Of a stretch of DNA of 64,000 bases, positions 18,200-26,075 are shown one piece after another. The stretch is from Candidatus Rubrivivax defluviihabitans (GTDB lineage Bacteria; Pseudomonadota; Gammaproteobacteria; Burkholderiales; Burkholderiaceae_C). The notes under the pieces were generated by a model that did not search any database, had not been told where the DNA came from, and saw only the letters and a list, made by a program, of their open reading frames with translations. Within the stretch, counting starts at the first letter, position 1. Each line of letters starts with the position of its first letter. The translations under genes were made by a program, and so were the position numbers. The DNA is taken from positions 124,001 through 188,000 of the forward strand of contig JADJMW010000001.1 in NCBI GenBank assembly GCA_016709385.1. The letters run 5' to 3'.

Positions 18200-18218
18200 A
18201 ATGAGTATGGTTCGTATT
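18200..18218. promoter_or_regulatory. Fur box between fbpC and fbpB
   Basis: AATGAGTATGGTTCGTATT matches the 19-bp consensus AATGAGAATnATTCTCATT at 14 of 18 defined positions. It sits in the gap between the divergent iron-transport genes and could repress both when iron is plentiful. Confidence 0.75.
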
Positions 18219-18259
18219 CCTGCACCCTTGTTCCGCAATCCCCACGGCCCGGCCGCGTC

Positions 18260-19870
18260 ATGCGCCACCTGCTGACCGCCGTCTGCGTGCTGCTGGCGCT
18301 GCCGGTGCTGGGCGTGCTGGGCGCCTGGCTCACGCTGGACCCGGCCGCGCTGGCCGTGCTGCGCCACCAGTGGTCGACCGTGCTGCCCGAATATGCGCAG
18401 CAGTCGGCGCTGCTGTCGGCCGGCGTGGGCCTGGGGGTGGTGCTGCTGGGCTCGGCCACCGCGGCGGCGGTGACGCTGTACCAATTCCCCGGCCGGCGCG
18501 TCTTCGAATGGGCGTTGCTGCTGCCGCTGGCGATGCCGGCCTACGTGCTGGCCTATGCCTGGACCGACGCGCTGCAATACGCCAGCCCGCTGCATGCCGG
18601 CCTGCGCGAGCTGCTGGGCCGCCGCCAGCCGCTGTGGCCCGACGTGCGCAGCCTGCCCGGCGCGGTGCTGCTGTTCGTGCTGTGCCTGTACCCCTACGTC
18701 TACCTGCTGGCGCGCGCCGCCCTGGGCGACCGCGCCGTGCGCATGATGGAAGCGGCGCGGCTGCTGGGCGCGCCGATGCGCCGCCGGGTGCTGGAAGTGG
18801 CGCTGCCGATGGCACGCCCGGCCATCGCCGCCGGTGCCGCGCTGGCGCTCATGGAAACGCTCGCCGACTACGGTGTGGGCGCCTATTTCGGCCTCGCCAC
18901 CTTCAGCACCGGCATCTACAAGGCCTGGCTGGTGCTGGGCGACCGCACCGCCGCGGCGCAGCTGGCCGCCGTGCTGCTGCTGGTGGTGGCGGCGCTGCTG
19001 GCGGCGGAGCGCACGGCGCAGCGCCGCATGCGCTTCACCGCCAGCCGCGGTGGCGCGGCGCAGTCGGCCGAGGCGCGGCCGCTCGAACTGCACGGCGCCG
19101 CGGCGGCGGCGGCCTGGCTGCTGTGCGCGCTGCCGGTGCTGCTGGGTTTCGTGCTGCCTGTGGCCTGGCTGGGGCAGATGCTGTGGCAGGAAGCGGCGCA
19201 ATCGGAATTCGGCCTGCCACTGGTGCGCTTTGCGCAGTGGGCCGCCTCCAGCTTCAAGCTCGCCGGCCTGGCGGCCGTGCTGGCCACCCTGCTGGCCCTG
19301 GCGCTGGGTTTTGCGCTGCGCCAGCGCAGGGGCGGGCTGCTGCAGCCGGCGGCGCGCGTGCTGTCGCTGGGTTATGCGGTGCCGGGCGCGGTGATCGCGG
19401 TGGGCATCCTGCTGCCGGTGGGCTGGCTGCAGGACCGCTGGCCGCAGGCGGGTGCCGCCGCGCTCGTCACCGGCACGCTGTTCGGCCTGCTCTACGCCTA
19501 CTTGGTGCGCTTTTCGGCGGTGGCGCTGCAGTCGGTGGAGGCGGGTTATGCGCGCGTGCCGGTGTCGATCGACGAAACCGCGCGCATGCTCGGCGGCACG
19601 GCACGGCGACTGTTTCGCGAGCTGCACCTGCCGCTGCTCAAGCGCTCGGCGCTGGCGGCTGCGCTGCTGGTCTTCGTCGACGTCATGAAGGAGCTGCCGG
19701 CCACGCTGGTGCTGCGCCCCTTCGGCAGCGACACGCTGGCCGTGGTGGCCTACAACTTCGCCCGCGACGAACGGCTGGCCGAGGCCGCGCTGCCTTCGCT
19801 GGCCATCGTGGCGGTGGGGCTGATCCCGGTGGTGCTGCTGAGCCGGGCGCTGCGCGCGCCGGCCGACTGA
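18260..19870 (+). CDS. fbpB: Iron(III) ABC transporter permease, two fused halves
   Basis: A 536-residue membrane protein with about 12 helices in two homologous halves, as in FbpB/AfuB/SfuB. Each half carries an EAA loop: EAARLLGAPMRRRVLEVALP at about residue 165 and ETARMLGGTARRLFRELHLP at about 440. It would form the whole channel for ferric iron with the FbpC ATPase encoded divergently. The Fur box upstream supports the iron role. Its substrate-binding partner must be encoded elsewhere in the genome. Confidence 0.9.
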   Translation: MRHLLTAVCVLLALPVLGVLGAWLTLDPAALAVLRHQWSTVLPEYAQQSALLSAGVGLGVVLLGSATAAAVTLYQFPGRRVFEWALLLPLAMPAYVLAYAWTDALQYASPLHAGLRELLGRRQPLWPDVRSLPGAVLLFVLCLYPYVYLLARAALGDRAVRMMEAARLLGAPMRRRVLEVALPMARPAIAAGAALALMETLADYGVGAYFGLATFSTGIYKAWLVLGDRTAAAQLAAVLLLVVAALLAAERTAQRRMRFTASRGGAAQSAEARPLELHGAAAAAAWLLCALPVLLGFVLPVAWLGQMLWQEAAQSEFGLPLVRFAQWAASSFKLAGLAAVLATLLALALGFALRQRRGGLLQPAARVLSLGYAVPGAVIAVGILLPVGWLQDRWPQAGAAALVTGTLFGLLYAYLVRFSAVALQSVEAGYARVPVSIDETARMLGGTARRLFRELHLPLLKRSALAAALLVFVDVMKELPATLVLRPFGSDTLAVVAYNFARDERLAEAALPSLAIVAVGLIPVVLLSRALRAPAD

Positions 19871-19960
19871 CACCCGGCACCGCCACGAGGGCCTTCAGTT
19901 CGCGCCCGCGTCGGCCGAAACCCCTGGGGCGGCCTGGCCGCGAGCGACGAAGGGGTGACC

Positions 19961-20359
19961 ATGCTCGAAGTGCTGAAACGATTGCAGCCCCAGGCCGAGG
20001 CTGCCGCCGAGCGCGAGCATTGGCTGCGCGCGCGGCGCCCGGAACGCGAGTGCGACCGCGCGCTCACCGGCACTTCGCGCCAGTGGCTGCGCCGGCTGCC
20101 GCCGCGGCGGCGCCCGCTGCGCCTGTGCATGGTGCATCCGCGGGTGGCGAACCGCATCGCGTGGTGCTGGAACGACCCGGACCTGAGCCGGCAGGTGCTG
20201 CAAGACCTGCTCGTCGACCGCCGCGGCGGCCGGCGCGGCTTCGCGCCCGGCATCGTGCGCGAATTGCAGCGGCTGCAGGAGTTCAACGACCAGCAGCGCA
20301 TGGAATTGCACGAGGAAACCTGGGCCCAGGCGCTGAGGCGGGTGGTCGGTCTGCCCTAA
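19961..20359 (+). CDS. Uncharacterised Arg-rich protein
   Basis: I do not recognise this 132-residue protein. It has no signal peptide or membrane segment. It is strongly basic in the first half (LRRLPPRRRPLRLC) and has a helical C-terminal half with LQRLQEFNDQQRMELHEETW. I chose the ATG because AAGGGG lies 5 nt upstream; a GTG two codons earlier overlaps that site. It follows fbpB by 90 nt in the same direction, and its stop overlaps that of the decayed csb1 reading frame on the other strand. Codon use is like its neighbours, so it looks like a real gene. Confidence 0.6.
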   Translation: MLEVLKRLQPQAEAAAEREHWLRARRPERECDRALTGTSRQWLRRLPPRRRPLRLCMVHPRVANRIAWCWNDPDLSRQVLQDLLVDRRGGRRGFAPGIVRELQRLQEFNDQQRMELHEETWAQALRRVVGLP

Positions 20360-21465
20360 GGGTGGCAGCAGCGGCGGGGGATGCGTCGCGAGGGTGCAGC
20401 TCGCAGCCAGGCTGCTTGTTCTGCGCACCTCTGGCGCGATGGCTGGCGACGACAGCGGCCGGCTGGCCGTGCTTGCCATGCCCTGGCCCTTTGGCGATGT
20501 CGTCTGCCCGGCAGGGATTGAACATCGGCCGATGGACCGCATGGATGCTTTCGAATCCCGGTGATAGGTTGTCGTTGTTCCCCCAATGGTTCCCTCGGTC
20601 GGCCTGCGCCGCCCCCGTCGCGGTCGCGCTCCGGACTGGCGACCCCGTTCACCGGGTAGTGATAGCGGCGCAGGCGCGTGATCGACAGCGCTGACCGCAG
20701 TTCGATGCGGCTGACCCAGGCCCCCTTGAACGCGACGGCGGCCGGTATGTTGCCGTGGCCGACCTCCGAAGGCTTGAGCGTGACGGGCTTGCCTTTGCCG
20801 TCCTTCTCGGCGGCGTCGGCATCGAGCGTCCAGACCTCGGCCGGGGCGGCCGCCTTGTAGGACTGGAAGTCGTCGATGGAGATTTCGAGCGGGTCCACGC
20901 GCACGCCTGTCTTGCGCGAGAGCTGGGCGTCGAAGCCGAGGATCTGCCCGCTCAATGCCGCCGGCCACTTGGCGGCGCCGACCTTCAGGCCCGCGAACGA
21001 ATCCCAGCCCCCGAACAGCAGCACGGTGGGGGCGTGGCGCAGCAGTGCCGTGGCGTCGGAGGGCCGTGCCGACACGAGCGAGCGCCCGAGTTCGGTGTCC
21101 CTGAAGGTCGTCGTGCCGTCGGTGGAGTCGCGCAGGATGGCGTCGTACACGCGGTGGGGCAGCGTGCAGGCCGAAAGAGACTGGGCGCCAACCTGAACCT
21201 CGATGCGCGGCAAGCCCAGCGCCGGATCGTCCGCCACCTCTTCGAGACGATTCGCCCACGACTGCGTGGAGTCGATGAGCACGTACTCGTGGGTGCCGTC
21301 CTCGCGGACCGGCGAGGTCAGGTGGCCGACATCCACGAAGGTGGGTGGGAACACATGCTGTCTGGCGTCGCCCTCGACGGCGGAAGCGGCGATCAGGTCC
21401 GCGCGCAGCGTGACGGCAGACGAGTGGGCCGCAGCGCTCGTCAGCGCAGCCTACAGGTCGGGCAT
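20356..21465 (-). pseudogene. csb1: Decayed csb1 (cas7 of type I-G CRISPR-Cas)
   Basis: An ATG with AAGGAGAAG upstream opens a frame that hits TAG at codon 5 (MPDL-stop) and continues without interruption as AALTSAAAHSSAVTLRADL, then FPPTFVDVGHL, STQSWANRLEE, ATALLRHAPTVLLFGGWDS, GVRVDPLEI and KPSEVGHGNIP. These blocks match the Csb1/GSU0053 Cas7 family in order. Csb1 forms the crRNA-binding backbone of type I-G (former I-U) effector complexes. Homology ends near position 20645, and the remaining frame to the stop looks unrelated, so the last part is lost or shifted. No other cas gene or repeat array is nearby. The amber codon could come from one C-to-T change of CAG. Confidence 0.65.
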
Positions 21466-21769
21466 GGTTCTTCTCCTTGACGTTGCCCGCTGACGCCGAG
21501 TGACGCCGCGGAGTGGACAGCATGGCCGGCTCGTCCAAGGGACCCGTCCATTCGGCCAAGGGCGGCGGTGCCTGCGTCGGCGAGATTCCGGGCAGGCCTG
21601 GAAGCAGTGCTCGACCTCGGGGCCGATGACGCAGATGACCTTGCCCTCGACCACTCTCGGGCCAGAGATCGTCCCTGCTTCGCCTCACCGACGTGCCAGG
21701 TGCACGATCAGCGGCGCGGTGATGCAAAGGTCGCCCTGGGCATCCTGACTCCGAGCCTGTGGCCGGCGT
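21466..21769. other. Gap without a convincing gene
   Basis: About 300 nt between the csb1 remnant and the RTX protease. Short open frames exist on both strands, but none has a ribosome site or recognisable sequence. It may hold the eroded upstream part of a former cas operon. Confidence 0.5.
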
Positions 21770-24706
21770 TCACCCCTCGAAGTACGGCACGTATTCCAGC
21801 CCGGTGCCGGCCAGCCCCACCAGGTTGATGTTGTTCACATTGAGATCGATGTCCGCGGCCATCACGCCCAGGCCCGCTACCGTGTAGGCGCCGGTGTCCA
21901 GCAGGCCGACGAAGTACGCACGATCAGTCTCGCCGGGCGGGACACCGACCACGTTCGTGTACAGAAGATCCACGACTGCCGCGTGACCAGCGCCTGCACC
22001 CAGCCGCGCGTCGATGGCCAGTTGCATGAGGCTCTCGTAGGTCATCCCTCCGTCGATGTAGTACAGCCCGATCCCGGCATAGACCTCGTTGTAGACCTCC
22101 GCAGGGCCGAACACGGCGCCGAGAATCTTGGCCACGGTGCCTGCGTTGCCGGACAGGTCCAGGGCGATGCCCGTATCGGCGAACTTCAGGCGCTCCACGT
22201 TGCTGAGCTTGTCGTTGCCTTCCGTGCCAGTGGTGTCGTCCACGTCCCAGCCGTAGTCGGTGCGCGAGAGTCGGAACGCACCGCGCGCGCCCGAGTATTC
22301 GGCGATGTCTACGCCGGCGCCGCCGTCGAACGCATCGCTGCCCGCGCCGCCCGTGATGCGGTCGGACCCGCCCAGACCGCGGTAGCCGTCGCTGCCGGCG
22401 CGCCCGCCCAGGGTGTCGGCGCCTTCGGTGCCGTTGATCGTCTGTGACACGCTGGCCACTGCCATCCGCGCGCTGTAGGTATTGCTGCCACCCATGCCGT
22501 CGCTCACCGTGAAGCTGAACGGATCGTCGCCGCGGAAGCTGCCGCGCGCCGTGTAGACAAAACTGCCGTCAGTCGCCAGCGCCATGTCGCCATTGCGCGG
22601 CTCGGTGGCCAACGAATAGGTGATGGTGTCGCCATCGATGTCGCTGGCCGCTGGCAAACGCCCTTGCAGCACGTCGTTGCCCAACGCGAGAAAGCCGCCG
22701 GCGCCTGACACCGGGGCGGCGTCGTTGATGGGCAGCACCGTGATGAAGACCAGGTACCGGTTGCTGCCGCCGCTGCCGACGATGTCGTAGGCCACCGTGT
22801 CGAGCCCATGGTAGTTCGGGGCGGGGGCGTACTGCAATTGGCCCGCGCCGCTGAGGATGGCGTGGCCATGCGCCGACGTGCCGGCCAGCTGGTAGCCGAC
22901 GGCCGAACGCGCCACGTCCACCGGGTCGGGCAGGGTGGCCGCGAGGCTGGCATCTTCATCCACGCCGAGCCGGCTGTCGTTTCCCAGCACCTTGGGCGAA
23001 AGGACGACCGTCTGGTCACTGAAGTGCAGATGTTCGATGTCGATCAGCGTGTCGAAACCCGAGACGCCATCGCGCGCCTTCACGAAGACCTTGCCGAACT
23101 GGTTGGACACCTCGTAGTCGGCGCGGCGCCCCTCGAACGCGGCGGTGTCGGTGCCGGCGCCGCCTTCGATCCAGTCATTGCCGAGGCCACCACTCAAGGT
23201 GTTGTCGATGTCATTGCCCAGCAGCACGTCGTCGAAGGGTGAGCCCACGGCATGCTCGATCACGGTGCTGGCCGAGACACCGAGGTTGTCGACGCCGCTG
23301 AAGCCCGCCGGCGTGATGCCGGCGCTGCCCAGGTGGCCCGGCGTCAGGTCGAGGCTGACGCCGGTATTCAGCGCCGAGGCGTCGAGTGTGTCGACGCCAC
23401 CGTCGTCGACGATGGTCGTCTGCGAGCCACCCTGCAGCGCACCCAGCGCGTAGTGCGTGTTGCCCGTGTCGGCGGCTTTCGTGCCGTAGAGGTAACGCAG
23501 CGCCAGCACGTCGAGCGGCCCCCAATCCGACCGGAACAAACCGTCGCCCGACGGGCTCTGCGACATCACGCTCAGCGCCGTGCGGTCGTCCTGCGCACGC
23601 AACTGCATCGCCCAGGCGTCGCCCGCATCGACATTGCGCGGGTGGCGCAGCCCCAGCGCGTGGCCGATCTCGTGCAGCAGCGCGGCGTAGCCCTCGGTGC
23701 CGGGGGCCATGTCGAGCATCGATTCGACGTCCATCCAGACGTCGCCAGCGGCCTCGCCGCCCTGCCCCGGCAGCCAGGTCACGCCCTTGGTGGCGGCCTG
23801 CTGGCTGACTCCGAATCGCATCTGCCCGACCGAGCCCCCGCTTTCGGCCACTTCGCTGAAGCCGATCTGCGTGATCTGCGCGGTCTTGGCCAGGATGTCG
23901 CGCACCAGTTGCTGCTCGGACGACGTGAAGGCGCGAAAGCCCGGCGCCCCGGGTCCGTTGGCCGGGGCCGAGGTGACGAAGCTGAAGGTGACGTCGACGG
24001 CCGTGCCCAGGGGCTGTGATGCGTTCCAGCGCATGTTGCCGCCGGCCGCGATGGCCTGCTCGGCCATCGTCTGCGGCTGGATGAAATCGGCGAAGCTGAA
24101 CCTCGTCCAGTCGTTGTTGCCAACGATCAGCGCATCGAAATACTCGACGTCGGTGACGTTGATCGTGAAGCCTGTTCCGAACTTGGGCTTGACGGTGGCG
24201 GTGCGGCCGTCGGTCGAGACCTGGATGTCGAGCTCCGACAGCAAGGCATTGCGCCAGGCAAGGCCCGGTGCGGGCTCGAACCAGCTGTTGAGCGAGACCG
24301 TATCGTTGCCACCGCCGCCGATGAAAGTGTCGTCACCGCCGTTCGGCCAGTAGTAGTTGTCTTGCGAGTCGCCCAGGACCCAGGCATTCCTGCTGCCGCT
24401 GCCGTGGATGCCGCGCACGCCGATCAACGTGTCGCGCCCGCCCTCTCCGTCATCGGACCAGCCCTCGGCGAGGTTGACTCTCAGGTTGTCGCCGGCGTTC
24501 CAGTAGGCGACGTGAAGTTCGCGGTAGGGGTTGTCGGGGTCGACGATCTTCTCGAAGCGGTCGTTGCCGGGACCGCCGATGGCCGCGCCCTGGTACATGC
24601 GGATGAGGTCGTCTCCGCTTTCGCCGAACACGTTGTCCCAGTTGTTCTTGTTCGCTTCGGGCTGGGTATAGATGTCGTTGCCGGCAGTGAGTCTGATATC
24701 GGCCAT
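21770..24706 (-). CDS. Large serralysin-like RTX metalloprotease with cadherin-like repeats
   Basis: A 978-residue protein without a Sec signal. It starts with RTX-like glycine/aspartate repeats (GNDIYTQ, GDDTFIGGGGND). The M10 protease motif HEIGHALGLRHP (residues 345-356) binds zinc through His345, His349 and His355, and a Met-turn (ALSVMSQS) follows. After a second RTX block (GNDIDNTLSGGLGNDWIEGGAG region) come two cadherin-like domains (about 590-760) and a third RTX block (about 765-800). The end, with VVDLLYTNVVGVPPGETDRAYFV, resembles a DUF4214-type C-terminal segment. Such proteins leave by type I secretion and bind calcium; no type I transporter is in the window. It follows the DUF1501 gene by 13 nt. 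Confidence 0.85.
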   Translation of the reverse strand: MADIRLTAGNDIYTQPEANKNNWDNVFGESGDDLIRMYQGAAIGGPGNDRFEKIVDPDNPYRELHVAYWNAGDNLRVNLAEGWSDDGEGGRDTLIGVRGIHGSGSRNAWVLGDSQDNYYWPNGGDDTFIGGGGNDTVSLNSWFEPAPGLAWRNALLSELDIQVSTDGRTATVKPKFGTGFTINVTDVEYFDALIVGNNDWTRFSFADFIQPQTMAEQAIAAGGNMRWNASQPLGTAVDVTFSFVTSAPANGPGAPGFRAFTSSEQQLVRDILAKTAQITQIGFSEVAESGGSVGQMRFGVSQQAATKGVTWLPGQGGEAAGDVWMDVESMLDMAPGTEGYAALLHEIGHALGLRHPRNVDAGDAWAMQLRAQDDRTALSVMSQSPSGDGLFRSDWGPLDVLALRYLYGTKAADTGNTHYALGALQGGSQTTIVDDGGVDTLDASALNTGVSLDLTPGHLGSAGITPAGFSGVDNLGVSASTVIEHAVGSPFDDVLLGNDIDNTLSGGLGNDWIEGGAGTDTAAFEGRRADYEVSNQFGKVFVKARDGVSGFDTLIDIEHLHFSDQTVVLSPKVLGNDSRLGVDEDASLAATLPDPVDVARSAVGYQLAGTSAHGHAILSGAGQLQYAPAPNYHGLDTVAYDIVGSGGSNRYLVFITVLPINDAAPVSGAGGFLALGNDVLQGRLPAASDIDGDTITYSLATEPRNGDMALATDGSFVYTARGSFRGDDPFSFTVSDGMGGSNTYSARMAVASVSQTINGTEGADTLGGRAGSDGYRGLGGSDRITGGAGSDAFDGGAGVDIAEYSGARGAFRLSRTDYGWDVDDTTGTEGNDKLSNVERLKFADTGIALDLSGNAGTVAKILGAVFGPAEVYNEVYAGIGLYYIDGGMTYESLMQLAIDARLGAGAGHAAVVDLLYTNVVGVPPGETDRAYFVGLLDTGAYTVAGLGVMAADIDLNVNNINLVGLAGTGLEYVPYFEG

Positions 24707-24719
24707 GAAGGTCTCGCGG

Positions 24720-26075
24720 TCAGGTCCGCAGCAGCGGAATCGTCTTCTGCTCGAAGTTCACGAGGTTCGGGAACACGTCGTGGAACTGCGAGCCCTGAAG
24801 GCCCATCCACTGCATCAGTGTGGCGCCGACCTGGTCGCTGCTGGTGGTAGGCACCATACGGCCGTTCTTGCCCGGATCGCCGTCGTCCGCACTGCCCAGC
24901 ACCAGGCTCGGGAAGCGGCCGACCACGGACCTGCCGGCCACCGGCCCGCCGACCGCGAACCAGTGGTTGCCCCACGCGTGCTCGCTGCCGCCACCGGACC
25001 CCGGTCGGATGGTGCGGCCGAACTCGGTCATCACGAGGGTGACCACGTTCATGTCCAGGCCGTTGGCGCGGTTGGTCTCGTCGAACGCCGCCAGTGCCTT
25101 GCCCAGCACCGCGAGCTGCGCGTCCTGCGTGTTGCGGTCGCTGCCACGCTGGTTGGTGTGGGTGTCGAATCTGCCCCAGCTCTGCAGGAACACCTGGCGC
25201 TTCAGTCCCTGCGACCTGAAATACGGCAGCAGAGAGGCCAGGTTGCGCAGGCTCGTGACCACTCCTTCATCGGAGTTGCCGAAGTCGGCGCTCGGCTCCA
25301 CGACGGCGGCGCGTGCCTGCGCGATGAACGTGCCGTCGTCGAAGGCCAAGCCGTAGGTGCGGGCGTACTCGGCCTCGTAGGCGTTGGCGAACTGCCACTG
25401 CGCCATGCGTCCGAGCGATTGCGCGCCGATCTCCTGCGGTCTGGCGAGGTCGCCGATGCCCCACCAATTGTTGTTACCGTTGCCGTCCATGAAGGACACC
25501 GGCGAACGCCGGCCGAGCACGAGCGTGCGATTGGTGTCCGAGGTCACGGCGGCCAGTCGGTTCTGCAGCCGTGATGGCAGCAGCTCCAGCGCGCGGCCGG
25601 CCCAGCCGCTGGTGTCGTCCTGCACCGTCCAGCCTTGCACGATGGCGGTCTGGTCGTTGTGGGACATCAGGAACGGCGGTACGTCCACCGTGCCGGCCAG
25701 CACCTGTGCGGCCGTCGACGGTTCGACCAGCGGTCCGACGTTGGCGATGAAGGCCAGGCGTTCCTGGGTGTAGAGGTTTACCAGCGGAGCCAGCGCAGGA
25801 TGCAGCCCGAAGCTGTGGCCCGCCGCGGTGCCGGGCAAAGCCAGCAGGCTCGACTTCGGCAGCGCCAGATTCTGGCGTGCGCTCTGGTAGTCGCCATAGG
25901 CCCCGTCCGTCGGCACCAGCGTGTTGTTGCCGTCGTTTCCGCCATTGAGGTAGACGACGACGAGGGCGCGAAAGTCGTCGGCGGCGGCCCGGCCCTTGCC
26001 GCTCAGCGTGCCCAAGGCGGCGGCCAGCGAGGCGGCGCCGGTGGCGCCGAGCAGATGCCTGCGTGTAATCATCAT
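24720..26075 (-). CDS. DUF1501 family protein with Tat signal
   Basis: A 451-residue protein. The N-terminus TRRHLLGATGAASLAAALG is a twin-arginine signal, so it is exported folded. The mature part has the DUF1501 hallmarks: VVYLNGGNDGNNTLVP, SHNDQTAIVQGW, TLVMTEFGRTIRPGSGGGSEHAWGNHW. These recall alkaline phosphatase/sulfatase-superfamily metal sites. It overlaps the DUF1800 gene by 4 nt (ATGA). DUF1800 and DUF1501 genes are found as neighbours in many bacteria, and their joint function is not established. Here a secreted protease follows directly. Confidence 0.9.
   Translation of the reverse strand: MMITRRHLLGATGAASLAAALGTLSGKGRAAADDFRALVVVYLNGGNDGNNTLVPTDGAYGDYQSARQNLALPKSSLLALPGTAAGHSFGLHPALAPLVNLYTQERLAFIANVGPLVEPSTAAQVLAGTVDVPPFLMSHNDQTAIVQGWTVQDDTSGWAGRALELLPSRLQNRLAAVTSDTNRTLVLGRRSPVSFMDGNGNNNWWGIGDLARPQEIGAQSLGRMAQWQFANAYEAEYARTYGLAFDDGTFIAQARAAVVEPSADFGNSDEGVVTSLRNLASLLPYFRSQGLKRQVFLQSWGRFDTHTNQRGSDRNTQDAQLAVLGKALAAFDETNRANGLDMNVVTLVMTEFGRTIRPGSGGGSEHAWGNHWFAVGGPVAGRSVVGRFPSLVLGSADDGDPGKNGRMVPTTSSDQVGATLMQWMGLQGSQFHDVFPNLVNFEQKTIPLLRT

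Noticed and set aside
20495..20524. CRISPR-like repeat end (CGGCAGGGATTGAAC) near the csb1 remnant
   Set aside because: It resembles a repeat end in GATTGAAC, but only one copy exists within several hundred bases and no spaced array is visible.
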